Shown: positions 48,555 to 57,187 of the stretch, one piece after another
Position numbering within the stretch: position 1 is the stretch's first letter
How the letters are laid out: each line of letters starts with the position of its first letter
From: an uncultured Clostridia bacterium
Lineage (GTDB): Bacteria; Bacillota; Clostridia; UMGS1810
Assembly: GCA_934463165.1 (NCBI GenBank)
Contig: CAKSJG010000001.1
Span: 186,001 to 250,000 of the forward strand
Direction of reading: 5' to 3'
Length of the DNA: 64,000 nt
Program-made: the position numbers and the translations under genes
The notes under the pieces: generated by a model
What the model was told of the DNA's origin: nothing
The model's database searches: none
Seen by the model: the letters and a program-made list of their open reading frames with translations, nothing else

Positions 48555-48593
48555 GATTTTAAGCCGTTTTCTTCGCCGATTCCGCTTAAAATC
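48555..48593 (-). terminator. Terminator at the end of the restriction operon
   Basis: A perfect 10-bp stem (GATTTTAAGC with GCTTAAAATC) and a 19-base loop, 50 bp after the last gene of the leftward operon. The following T-run is short, so confidence is moderate. Confidence 0.55.
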
Positions 48594-48642
48594 TTTTAAT
48601 TATTTGGTCTTTAGTGTTATCTGTTATCAATTTGTTATCACA

Positions 48643-49113
48643 TCATTTTTTATTGATTGCCTCAATGATTTCTTTGCATATATCTTCCCATACATCATCC
48701 GGCAAACATTTAAAATTATAATATGTTCCGAAAAAACCTCCATTATAATTATACGATTCGGCTTGTACGAAACCACTTTTCGCTCGAGCATCATCCCATT
48801 CAACTGCATGTCCGTGCAATCTATGTATGCTTTCCATAAAAGCATCGAGATTATGAATATTATATTTTTTTACAAATTCCACAGTCGCTTCTTTTGCGGA
48901 ATCCATATCATCGTATTGAAAGCAACCTTCCACTTTACCGGTTTTAGGATCTTTAAATTTTGGTGCATTTAACGAAATTTCTGAAAATTTCTTACATAAA
49001 CTGTAAAACTCATCTTTTTTGTCATCACTATCTAACAATTGCTCCAATTCAGCTCCTAAAAACTCTTTTGCATATGAATAGAATTGGTCTTTTGCATCAT
49101 GTATAATTGCCAT
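48643..49113 (-). CDS. Unknown protein, last gene of the restriction operon
   Basis: I do not recognise this 156-residue, acidic, cytoplasmic protein. It begins MAIIHDAKDQFYSYAKEF, is rich in Asp/Glu/Lys and aromatic residues, and contains SIHRLHGHAVEWDDARAKSG. No membrane segment or signal. The AAGGAGGG ribosome site is strong, and it follows the metallopeptidase gene after 13 bp, so it is expressed with the restriction genes. A role with them, or in cargo defence, is only inferred from position. Confidence 0.65.
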   Translation of the reverse strand: MAIIHDAKDQFYSYAKEFLGAELEQLLDSDDKKDEFYSLCKKFSEISLNAPKFKDPKTGKVEGCFQYDDMDSAKEATVEFVKKYNIHNLDAFMESIHRLHGHAVEWDDARAKSGFVQAESYNYNGGFFGTYYNFKCLPDDVWEDICKEIIEAINKK

Positions 49114-49126
49114 AATTTATCCCTCC

Positions 49127-49852
49127 TTATAATCCGTGTACTACCTCTGTATCTAAAACTTTTTTTCTTTCCTTCCAATCAGGCATATAACTGCTAAGAA
49201 AATCGTAAAACTTTTTGCTATGGTTAGGATACAAGAAATGAACTAACTCGTGTAAAACAACATATTCAATACAAGCAGGTTTTGCTTTGGTTAAATACTG
49301 ATTGAATGTAACTTTATTACGATTCACACTACAACTGCCCCAAAGAGTTTTCATCTTCTTCAAGTATATACTAGGATATGGAATATCATATTTTTTTATA
49401 ATTGGATAAATGACATCTACATGGTGCTTTAGAATTTCCAAAGATTCCTTTCTCCACCATTTATCAAATTGCTTCATAATCTTCTCTTGATTTTCAGTAT
49501 CAGTAGTACAAATATGCAGTATTTTACCTTCTCGATACATTAAATTTTTATCACATTGTCTTACTGCAAAAATCAAATCATCACCCAACATTTTTATAGA
49601 CATACCATTTTTAATTACTGTAGTAGCAGCATAACCCTTCGTCTCAGCAAACTTTTCCAATTTTTCTTCAATCCATTTCTGCCGTGTTGACACAAAATCT
49701 ATAAGTACTTCATCCGATACAGAATACGGAGAAGAAATTTTAACAACAGACTCCGGATAAACTTTTAAACGGATAGTCTTAATGTTTTTCCGTTCTACCA
49801 CGATAGGTATTGATTGATTTTTGCAATTTAATTCTAAAATACTTGTTTGCAT
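49127..49852 (-). CDS. YgjP-like zinc metallopeptidase (M48/DUF45 type)
   Basis: A 241-residue SprT/YgjP-type zincin without signal peptide. The zinc site is LHELVHFLYPNHSKKFYDFL, with the two His and Glu of HExxH and the third His in PNHS. LWGSCSVNRNKVTFNQYL before it is the other family block. YgjP-like genes are repeatedly found within type I restriction loci, where they probably act as accessory proteases on the enzyme or on other proteins; the target is unknown. It starts one base after the hsdR stop. Confidence 0.88.
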   Translation of the reverse strand: MQTSILELNCKNQSIPIVVERKNIKTIRLKVYPESVVKISSPYSVSDEVLIDFVSTRQKWIEEKLEKFAETKGYAATTVIKNGMSIKMLGDDLIFAVRQCDKNLMYREGKILHICTTDTENQEKIMKQFDKWWRKESLEILKHHVDVIYPIIKKYDIPYPSIYLKKMKTLWGSCSVNRNKVTFNQYLTKAKPACIEYVVLHELVHFLYPNHSKKFYDFLSSYMPDWKERKKVLDTEVVHGL

Positions 49853-49853
49853 C

Positions 49854-52800
49854 TTAATATACCTTTTTTGCCGTTAGCATTATCTCATCAATAATAATAT
49901 CAATAGTATCCAAAGACCAATCCAAATTATTATCTTCCATATAATCAAATAATGCATCATCCAATAATTTTTTTATATTTCTGTGTACAATAACATTATC
50001 TCGCCAATCTCGTTTTGCATTTTGTGCAACAATATCTTTGATTTGTAATGCCAAGAAACCCGTAGCTTCTGTTTCATATCCATCTGCATTACCGATAGCT
50101 TTCTTCAATCCACTGCAAATACTTCCATAGAAAGACTTAGCTTCGCTATCATGAACAATGTTTTGAGGATATGTTGCATTACTGCGACCTTTTCTGTAAT
50201 CTTCAGCAATTTCTTCCATAGATGACAGATATTTTTCGCTATCTCTTTCCTTCATGTATTCTTCAAGTGTTTTATTGATTCTCTCCATAAAAGAAAGATA
50301 TTTTATAGGATCGTCGAAACGTTCACTTTCTAAAACCTCAACCTGCCTTGATTGGATTGCTTCAGCTTTTGCTTCTTTTGTTCCGAGAATAGCCATTTGC
50401 TCTTCCATTTTATCTTTATTAAGAATATCAAGAGGTTCTATGAGAATTTTAGCATCTTCAGCGGTAACATATGTGTTAAGAAGTTGTCTAACACCATCTT
50501 CGTATTTTGAAAAATCCACTCTGTCATTAAATCTCAGAGTTACACTATCTTTCAATTTTTTGAAGAAAATATAATCTTTTTTATATGCTTCTGCCTGTTC
50601 AAATCCAACAGCTTCAAAGAAATCAAAACTTGAATACATCAGGTCAACAAGTTTTGCATAAGCAGAAAGAGTTTCATAGAACTTGGCTCTTATATCATAT
50701 TCTCTCAATCTTTCTTGCCATACATTCGGCTTAGTTTCGTTTCTGTCTATACCTTCAAATATAGTCCATAAGTTTTTATGAAGTTCTTCAAGTCTTGACT
50801 TTTGCTCAGATACCGAAGCAATAGCATCTTCAATGTCCTGTGCATTAAATCCATCCATACCGGAGGTGGAGTCAGCATATAAATCCAATGCAGAATTAAG
50901 TTTTTTAAATATGCCTATATAGTCAACAATCAATCCAAAATCCTTATTTTCAAAAACTCGGTTAACACGAGCAATTGCCTGAAGCAGAGTATGGTCTTGC
51001 AATTTTTTATCCACATACAAAACTGCCGCCGGAGGAGCATCAAAACCTGTCAACAACTTATCTTTTACAATTAACAAATTGATATCTCCTTCAGGATCAA
51101 CAAACTCATTTGTAACCCAATCCTCATAGGCATCGTAATTGTTTTTATATAACGGATCAATTTCTTTGGCAAAAAAGTCACCAATACGTTTTTTTGTTTC
51201 ACTTGTATTAACTTCATCCTCGCCCTCTTTAGCTGAATTAGGTGTGATTACAACTGCAGGCGTAATTCCGTCAAAGCTATTTAAAAGATAAAACATTTCA
51301 ACCGCAGCCACACGAGATGAGCAGGTAAGCATAGCTTTAAATCCCTTTGGTTTAACATAGCTTATAAAATGTTCGTATAAGTCAAATGCTACCATCCTCA
51401 ATCTTTGGTCTGTTTGGGCAAGCGCAACATAACGACTATATTTTTGCTCCAAATCTCGTCTTGCATTTTCATTCAGACCTACCGTTATATGCTTCAAATG
51501 CTCATTGATTTGCTGACTTGTAACGTGCTGTGGAATAACCCTACCCTCATAGATAATAGGCACAGTAACTTTGTCATCAATAGCATCCTTAAAGGTATAA
51601 CTATCAATCAAATCACCGAATTTTTTAAATGTATCTCGCTGAGGTTTTATGTCTCTCTTATCATTTTTCTTCGGTTTCTCTATCAATGGAGTTCCCGTAA
51701 AGGCGATTTTAACTGCATTAGGAAGAACCTTATCCATATACAGATTAAGTTTTCCGTATTGTGTTCTATGTCCTTCATCAATGAAAACAAATAGATTTTC
51801 GCTATCATTACAGTACTCTAATTTAATCGCCGCTTCAAACTTGTTGACAATCGAAGTAATAACTGTGTTTTCCTCCTTTTTCAGAAGTTCTACCAAGCCC
51901 TTACCCGTCTTTGCCCTATTAGGACTCATCTGAGCATTGATAAAGTTATCTCTTATCTGCTTATCAAGATTAACACGGTCTGTTACCATAATAAATCTCG
52001 GTCTTTTTATTTTGCTATCACGCTTAAGACTTTCTTTTAACAGCATTTTTGTGAGCATAATCATTGTGATGGTTTTTCCACTTCCCTGAGTATGCCATAC
52101 AACACCGTTTCTTGTTCCGGCATTATCACGAAGCAAAATACGATTCATGCATTTCTTAACCGCAAAATACTGCTTATATCGTGCTACTTTTTTTACATTG
52201 TTGTCGTAAATAATAAAATTTTGAATAAGGTCAAGTAATCTTTCGGGATGCAATAATGATACAAGCGCACGGTCTTGCTCTCTTATCTCGCCATCAGGCG
52301 AACACTTTCTGCACCATTCATCATGCCAATTATTATCATTTTCATGCCAGGGCACAAAATATTTAGCCGGAGTTCCGCAGGTTCCGTATAAAACTTTATC
52401 AGGATTCATAGCTATTACAAGCTGTGAATATTGGAATAACTGAGGTATGTAGTCAGGTCCCCAATTTCTGATATTCTGAGTTACACCCTCCATAACATCT
52501 ACACTTGATTTTTTACACTCAATAACTACAACAGGAATACCATTAATGAGTACAACAATATCAGGGCGAGCAAATTTTCCGTTCGTTCTTTCAACTTCAA
52601 ATTCGTCCGTAACCTGAAAAATATTGTTTTCGGGGTGCTCAAAGTCTATAAATCCAATGTCAAAGGATTGTCTTGTTCCGTTAGGCAAATCTTCTTCCAT
52701 ACTTTTGCCGCCACACATAAGCTCGTGAACAGTTTTATTTGCAGTATAGAGGTCTGGAATATTCTTAACCTCTAATGCACGAATGGCAGAAGAAATAGAG

Positions 52801-53012
52801 CCACCCGAAAAAAATCTTTCGTCCTCTCCGTATTTATACGTTTGTGTGCTCAGATATTTCTCAAGCTCATAATTAAATAAGACGTGATTTAAAAAGCCAC
52901 GCTTTTTCTCAGCCTCACTCCTTGAAATAAATGTATATCCTAATTTTTCTATAACCTTGAGCGCCCTGTCCTGCGATTCAGGACGCTCATTAAATATTCT
53001 GTGATCCGGCAT
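49854..53012 (-). CDS. hsdR: Type I restriction enzyme R subunit
   Basis: The motor and nuclease of the type I enzyme, 1052 residues. N-terminal nuclease: RPDIVVLINGIPVVVIECKK (D...ExK). SF2 translocase: Walker A WHTQGSGKTITMIML, DEGH box VFIDEGHRTQYG, AFTGTPLIE, and LLTGFDAPPAAVLYVDK. A C-terminal helical domain for binding M/S follows. AAGGAG stands before the ATG. All motifs look intact, so the nuclease could be active if specificity subunits are. Confidence 0.96.
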   Translation of the reverse strand: MPDHRIFNERPESQDRALKVIEKLGYTFISRSEAEKKRGFLNHVLFNYELEKYLSTQTYKYGEDERFFSGGSISSAIRALEVKNIPDLYTANKTVHELMCGGKSMEEDLPNGTRQSFDIGFIDFEHPENNIFQVTDEFEVERTNGKFARPDIVVLINGIPVVVIECKKSSVDVMEGVTQNIRNWGPDYIPQLFQYSQLVIAMNPDKVLYGTCGTPAKYFVPWHENDNNWHDEWCRKCSPDGEIREQDRALVSLLHPERLLDLIQNFIIYDNNVKKVARYKQYFAVKKCMNRILLRDNAGTRNGVVWHTQGSGKTITMIMLTKMLLKESLKRDSKIKRPRFIMVTDRVNLDKQIRDNFINAQMSPNRAKTGKGLVELLKKEENTVITSIVNKFEAAIKLEYCNDSENLFVFIDEGHRTQYGKLNLYMDKVLPNAVKIAFTGTPLIEKPKKNDKRDIKPQRDTFKKFGDLIDSYTFKDAIDDKVTVPIIYEGRVIPQHVTSQQINEHLKHITVGLNENARRDLEQKYSRYVALAQTDQRLRMVAFDLYEHFISYVKPKGFKAMLTCSSRVAAVEMFYLLNSFDGITPAVVITPNSAKEGEDEVNTSETKKRIGDFFAKEIDPLYKNNYDAYEDWVTNEFVDPEGDINLLIVKDKLLTGFDAPPAAVLYVDKKLQDHTLLQAIARVNRVFENKDFGLIVDYIGIFKKLNSALDLYADSTSGMDGFNAQDIEDAIASVSEQKSRLEELHKNLWTIFEGIDRNETKPNVWQERLREYDIRAKFYETLSAYAKLVDLMYSSFDFFEAVGFEQAEAYKKDYIFFKKLKDSVTLRFNDRVDFSKYEDGVRQLLNTYVTAEDAKILIEPLDILNKDKMEEQMAILGTKEAKAEAIQSRQVEVLESERFDDPIKYLSFMERINKTLEEYMKERDSEKYLSSMEEIAEDYRKGRSNATYPQNIVHDSEAKSFYGSICSGLKKAIGNADGYETEATGFLALQIKDIVAQNAKRDWRDNVIVHRNIKKLLDDALFDYMEDNNLDWSLDTIDIIIDEIMLTAKKVY

Positions 53013-53029
53013 AATTATTGCTCCTTAAA

Positions 53030-53191
53030 TCAGCTAATTAAATTTGAAATAATAGCTGTTGTGAATAAATTTTCAACGGTTTTCGAATTGTCAATTGCAT
53101 GTTTTAGAAGTTCTTTTTGTTCTTCTGATAATGGTTTATTGCTGTTTTCTAACGCCCATTTACATAAATCTTTTAAATTTTGTTCCGTCAT
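53030..53191 (-). CDS. 53-residue protein between hsdS remnant and hsdR
   Basis: Too short for routine calling. It reads MTEQNLKDLCKWALENS and ends in a hydrophobic FTTAIISNLIS; the pattern is helical and amphipathic. GAGGG lies seven bases before its ATG, inside the last codons of the hsdS remnant, and it begins two bases after that stop. The hsdR ribosome site follows its own stop. Position in the operon supports translation. I know no assigned function; an anti-restriction or assembly role is speculation. Confidence 0.55.
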   Translation of the reverse strand: MTEQNLKDLCKWALENSNKPLSEEQKELLKHAIDNSKTVENLFTTAIISNLIS

Positions 53192-53193
53192 TT

Positions 53194-53925
53194 CTATACC
53201 CTCACAATTCCTGTTAATAATAATTGCATTAGAGATTTTTTATATTTTTTCATTTCCTCCAACTTATGCTGATGAAGGGTGATAAGGCTGTCGAGGTTCT
53301 TGAAATATAATCCTATTTGTTTCTGTTCATCAGCACTTTTAGGTAAAAGTACATTGAATTTAGAAAAAGTTGAAATCCAATGACGCTCGTGACTAACAGG
53401 AACATAGCTGATATTCTGCAACACATTAAAAACACAATAAATATCGTCTTTTTGATTGTTCAGAGTAAGCAACTTCATCGCAGAACTCTTAATTTTAAAA
53501 GGAAAATCTACATAATGCGACGATGTTGTAAAGTCGTCGAATATGATAACAGGATTATCTTCATTTGCTTCTTTTATACCAAAATGCTCGTCTGTATAAC
53601 CTAAAATAAAACTTTGTCCAGCCGTCAAAACGGGAATATCATTCTTATCATCATATTCTGTGCTTTCAACAATATAGGCTTGAGGCTGCTCATATTTAAA
53701 TATTTCTCCCAACTTACGCTGTTCCCAAGAGTCGGTAAATTGAGGGAAACGCGATTCGGGAATATTTTCCCCTTTTTTAGGAAACATCTTGCTTAAATAT
53801 ACCTTTTTCATCTTCTGTAATTCATCTATTTCGCTCTGATAGAGTTCAATCAATTTATCACATTGCATAAGAATTTCTGCAATTTTCTGTTGTTCAGCAA
53901 TAGTCTGATAAAATCTTTTAAAGGA
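53194..53925 (-). pseudogene. hsdS: 3' half of a type I specificity subunit (hsdS remnant)
   Basis: An open frame of 244 codons that starts abruptly after an in-frame TGA (53926-53928). It reads FYQTIAEQQKIAEILMQCDK, the end of a first conserved coiled coil, then a complete second target-recognition domain and the C-terminal coiled coil (LYFKNLDSLITLHQHKLEEM). The first recognition domain is missing, its place taken by the DUF6414-like gene. An ATG at 53868 could start a 224-residue half subunit, but has no clear ribosome site; coupling with the overlapping upstream stop is possible. Confidence 0.8.
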
Positions 53926-54542
53926 TCAAATATCTCAACACTCTCTTTTTGCATTAACCCTACAACTTTACATAAAATAAACACATCTTGTTCGCTGTAT
54001 TCTTCTAATTGAGCATAATCTTCCAGAAGATATTTTGCATTCAATTTTCCGGAGATAGCAACATCCGCAAATTCAGAAACAATTGGAACATCCGCAGAAG
54101 CCTTACCAAGAATGCGTTCTAATGCTTCCTGTTCACCTGTCGAATTAGCATCAATTTGTCCCATAAGCATAGGCTTGAATTTTTCAATGACATTTACCAT
54201 ATCGAAAGATTCAGGGACTGTGAATGAGCTATTTATTCTCATAATGCTCATCGCAGGAAGAGTAGTAAGATCAAAATCATTCAATACCAAATCAAAATAA
54301 TTGTCCCCCAACATATCATTCAGCAACGCTTCAAATTTATCATACTCATAGCTTGGATCGCTTGTATATTCACCTTCGACTTGAGTTTCGTTGCCAATTT
54401 TGCCACCAAGACCTTTGAGTTCTGCAGAAGCGTTTTTGCTTTTTTTCATAGTTGCAGATTTAAGGTTTAATGTACTGCCTTCAATCTGTCTTTTATATGT
54501 GTTTAATTTATCTGTGTCTAAGTAAATAAAACTACGAAACAT
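53850..54542 (-). CDS. DUF6414-like protein, probably truncated by fusion
   Basis: A 230-residue cytoplasmic protein that begins MFRSFIYLDTDKLNTYKRQI, the start typical of DUF6414-type proteins (my recognition, not a search). GGGGG stands five bases before the ATG; an earlier in-frame start lies within hsdM. The last 30 or so residues run out of frame over hsdS sequence (from about 53930), ending in LLLNNRKLQKF, so its natural C-terminus seems lost. It occupies the place of the first half of hsdS. Function unknown. Confidence 0.6.
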   Translation of the reverse strand: MFRSFIYLDTDKLNTYKRQIEGSTLNLKSATMKKSKNASAELKGLGGKIGNETQVEGEYTSDPSYEYDKFEALLNDMLGDNYFDLVLNDFDLTTLPAMSIMRINSSFTVPESFDMVNVIEKFKPMLMGQIDANSTGEQEALERILGKASADVPIVSEFADVAISGKLNAKYLLEDYAQLEEYSEQDVFILCKVVGLMQKESVEIFDPLKDFIRLLLNNRKLQKFLCNVIN

Positions 54543-54555
54543 AATATCCCCCTTT

Positions 54556-56130
54556 TTATAACCCAAGCGCTCTGAGATACTCGTCCATTTTCTCTTCTGC
54601 TTCTGCAATTTCAATTTTCAAATCAGCAATACTTTTTTGAACCTCTTCGATATCAACCAATTCTTCTTCCTCAAATGTGTCCACATAACGAGGAATATTG
54701 AGGTTAAAATCATTTTCCTTAATCTCATCGAGTGTTGCAACATGGGCAAACTTATCTATATCAACTCTATTTTTATAGGCTTTGACAATATCGTCAATAT
54801 GTTTTTTGCCAAGCTCGTTTTGGTTGGTAGCCTTAATATATCTTAAATCACCGTTTTCATCTTTTTTGCTTGCATCAATAAAGAGAATATCGTCAGTTTT
54901 ACGTCCTTTTTTAAACACAAGGATACAAGCAGGAATTGATGTTCCGTAAAACAAATTTTCAGGCAAGCCAATAACGGCATCCAATATGTTTTCTTCAATT
55001 ACTCGCTGCCTGATTTTACCTTCCGCTGAGCCTCTGAATAAAACACCATGCGGAGCAACAGCTGCGATAGTGCCATCAATAGCAAGGCTTTTTATCATAT
55101 GAAGAAGAAACGCCCAATCGCCTTTACTTGCAGGAGGAACTCCCCAATCAAATCTGTGATACCTATCAAGTGAAGGCTCCATCTTGAATTGTTTTACACC
55201 ACTTCCCACAGCCTCACCGCCGGGATTAAACCCTGCCGCCCACTTATCTTTGCTGAAAGGCATATTTGCAACTATTGCATCAAATAAGAGTAAATTGCCG
55301 TCATCATCTTTAAATGCAGGATTTGCAAGTGTATCACCCCACGCAATTTTTGCATCACGAATTTCATGAATGTACATATTCATTTTTGCCATAGCAACAG
55401 AAGAACCGTTTACTTCCTGACCATAAATGGTAACTTGACTTGCATTCTGCTTCTTTGCAGCTTTTATCAAAAGCGAACCCGAACCGCATGTCGGATCATA
55501 AACACGGTCTCCTGACTGAACATTTACAATACGAGCCATAATTTCAGACACGGCAGCAGGCGTGTAGAAAGATCCCGCTTTCTTTCCCGCCATTCTCGCA
55601 AATTCACCAATCATATACTCATAAGCATCACCGATTACATCAGCAGGCACTTGTCCTTCTTTAACTTCTATCTGTGATGGTCTTAAATCAAGCGGCTCGA
55701 AATCTTCAAGCAACGTACGCAGTATTGCATTTTTATGATCTTTTGTTCCAAGAGCATTTTCACTATTGAAATCAACAGTGTTTAGAACCCCTGCTAACTG
55801 CTGATTGTTATCTGCTTCAATTTGACGCATTGCCATATTAATAAGCTCGCCAATGTTTTCCGCATATCTTTGGTCAAACAATGTTTTAAAATTACAAGAC
55901 TCTGCAACTCTAAAAGGCAAATACCGCTTCTGTCTTTCAAGTCTTTCAGGTCTTGCACCGCTGTATTCCTTTTCAAGTTTTTCGACTTCTTCGTTATAGC
56001 AATCGCTAAGATACTTAACAAACATAATTGGAAGAACATAGTCCTTGTAATTTGCGGCATCTATTGTGTCACGGAGCGAATCCGCACCTCTCATCAGTGC
56101 ACTTGTTATATCCTTCTTTGTCGTACTCAT
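54556..56130 (-). CDS. hsdM: Type I restriction enzyme M subunit
   Basis: An adenine-N6 DNA methyltransferase of 524 residues. The N-terminal HsdM domain (MRGADSLRDTIDAANYKDYV) is followed by the SAM motif DPTCGSGSLLI and the catalytic motif IV VANMPFSKDKW. Here it is NMPF instead of the common NPPF/Y, as in a known HsdM branch. SFYTPAAVSEIMARI is also present. It overlaps the stop of the half-hsdS gene (56130) and is followed after 13 bp by the DUF6414-like gene. Confidence 0.94.
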   Translation of the reverse strand: MSTTKKDITSALMRGADSLRDTIDAANYKDYVLPIMFVKYLSDCYNEEVEKLEKEYSGARPERLERQKRYLPFRVAESCNFKTLFDQRYAENIGELINMAMRQIEADNNQQLAGVLNTVDFNSENALGTKDHKNAILRTLLEDFEPLDLRPSQIEVKEGQVPADVIGDAYEYMIGEFARMAGKKAGSFYTPAAVSEIMARIVNVQSGDRVYDPTCGSGSLLIKAAKKQNASQVTIYGQEVNGSSVAMAKMNMYIHEIRDAKIAWGDTLANPAFKDDDGNLLLFDAIVANMPFSKDKWAAGFNPGGEAVGSGVKQFKMEPSLDRYHRFDWGVPPASKGDWAFLLHMIKSLAIDGTIAAVAPHGVLFRGSAEGKIRQRVIEENILDAVIGLPENLFYGTSIPACILVFKKGRKTDDILFIDASKKDENGDLRYIKATNQNELGKKHIDDIVKAYKNRVDIDKFAHVATLDEIKENDFNLNIPRYVDTFEEEELVDIEEVQKSIADLKIEIAEAEEKMDEYLRALGL

Positions 56131-56720
56131 TATCTTTTTCCTCCGATTATATCCTTAATAACAGATTTTGTTCGTAGTGTCTCTTGCTCAATAATTTTTT
56201 TATACAAAGCAACTATAGTTAGTTGTTCGTTACAAATGTCGGAAATGATTTTCTGTTTCTCAATTGGCAAACAGGGTATTTCCAATTCGGCTATATTACC
56301 TATTTTCACAATCTTTTGTGCTGCCATACCGGCTCCTTCGATTAAACTTTTCAAATTTCTTTCGTTCATCAAATAAGCACTCACAAATCCCGGCAAAAAT
56401 GGGCAATCTTCTTTTAAACGAATAATTCCCAATTGAGAAGGTACAATCAGCCCTTCGTTTTCTTTCGTAATCAATGTTGCACATATCGGGTAGTAAAGTC
56501 TAACAATAATATCATTTTTATGAGTAATGAATTGTTTATCAACAAATTCACACGCATCATATGTTTCGAAAGATGTATTGTCAAACAAGCAATCCTCTGT
56601 TACAGATCTCAGCGTTAATCTTTGATAAGGGTATTTACCATCAGTCTTCTTTGCTGCTTTTCTGCTTAATACCAAGCCGCTTTGCACATCTGCTATTTCG
56701 GATATTTTATACTTTTTCAT
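56130..56720 (-). CDS. Half-length type I specificity subunit
   Basis: A 196-residue protein with a single target-recognition domain. It starts KKYKISEIADVQSGLVLSRK, has ITHKNDIIVRLYYPICATLI and a C-terminal helix pair (LPIEKQKIISDICNEQLTIV). Full HsdS proteins have two such units and about 400 residues. Half subunits can dimerise and then recognise a symmetrical site, so this one may be the working specificity partner of hsdM, given that the second hsdS is broken. It has GGAGG before the ATG, inside a small inverted repeat. Confidence 0.8.
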   Translation of the reverse strand: MKKYKISEIADVQSGLVLSRKAAKKTDGKYPYQRLTLRSVTEDCLFDNTSFETYDACEFVDKQFITHKNDIIVRLYYPICATLITKENEGLIVPSQLGIIRLKEDCPFLPGFVSAYLMNERNLKSLIEGAGMAAQKIVKIGNIAELEIPCLPIEKQKIISDICNEQLTIVALYKKIIEQETLRTKSVIKDIIGGKR

Positions 56721-56738
56721 GTTGATCCTCCATAAGGA

Positions 56739-56762
56739 TCGGGCTCATTTACATGAGCCCGA
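56739..56762 (-). terminator. Hairpin between the 67-residue gene and half-hsdS
   Basis: A perfect 10-bp stem, TCGGGCTCAT/ATGAGCCCGA, with a 4-base loop. There is no T-run on the minus strand, so it is a weak terminator or an mRNA-stabilising/processing hairpin. Confidence 0.5.
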
Positions 56763-56774
56763 CCAAATGTAATC

Positions 56775-56978
56775 TTAGCGTGTATGCGCTTCTTTACAGC
56801 AAAAATAGCATCCATCAACATTGCTGTAATATGACTTTGCCGCCTTTACTGCTTCTTTTCCATCATTGAACGAACCAAGCAGAATGCGATTTTCAACATC
56901 AGGCAGCCATTCGCAGTCGCTATTATGTACCTCGTGCGTACCGTCAGACTGTGCATTTTTGTTAACATAATAAATCAT
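56775..56978 (-). CDS. Small Cys/His protein upstream of the restriction operon
   Basis: A 67-residue protein with VHNSDCEWLPDVENR and a C-terminal VDGCYFCCKEAHTR: one His-x3-Cys and three clustered Cys, suggesting metal binding. I have seen similar small ORFs beside restriction loci, but know no assigned function. A GGAGAGAACCTCTC stretch with a ribosome site precedes the ATG. It shares the leftward orientation with the restriction genes, 55 bp upstream of half-hsdS. Confidence 0.6.
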   Translation of the reverse strand: MIYYVNKNAQSDGTHEVHNSDCEWLPDVENRILLGSFNDGKEAVKAAKSYYSNVDGCYFCCKEAHTR

Positions 56979-57018
56979 GAGAGGTTCTCTCCTTTCTAAA
57001 AATTTGAAACGCCCCTCA

Positions 57019-57047
57019 TTGACAAATCGACCGTTTTGTGATACAAT
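57019..57047 (+). promoter_or_regulatory. Consensus promoter of a candidate small RNA
   Basis: A perfect TTGACA (57019-57024), a 17-base spacer and TACAAT (57042-57047) on the plus strand, facing no coding sequence. Confidence 0.75.
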
Positions 57048-57053
57048 ATAATA

Positions 57054-57125
57054 AGAATATATATATATAAAGAGGGAAGCCGTCCTATAACGATTGCCGT
57101 CGTATAGGATGGCTCTTTCGTTTCT
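57054..57125 (+). ncRNA. Candidate small RNA with terminal hairpin
   Basis: Transcription from the upstream promoter should begin near 57054. A 12-bp stem with one G-U pair, AGCCGTCCTATA (57078-57089) with TATAGGATGGCT (57103-57114), has a 13-base loop with an extra C-G/G-C pair. It is followed by CTTTCGTTTCTT, a moderate terminator. There is no start codon with a ribosome site in the roughly 70 nt. It points toward the 3' end of the AbiE toxin gene. No family is recognised. Confidence 0.55.
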
Positions 57126-57187
57126 TCATAAAGAATTATATCATATGGTTTTCAGGTTGTCAAGCTTTTTTGAAATTTTTTCATAGA

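Noticed and set aside
48600..48645. CRISPR-like repeats GTTATC
   Set aside because: Three short hexamers 7 and 11 bp apart with no spacers; better explained as protein-binding sites.
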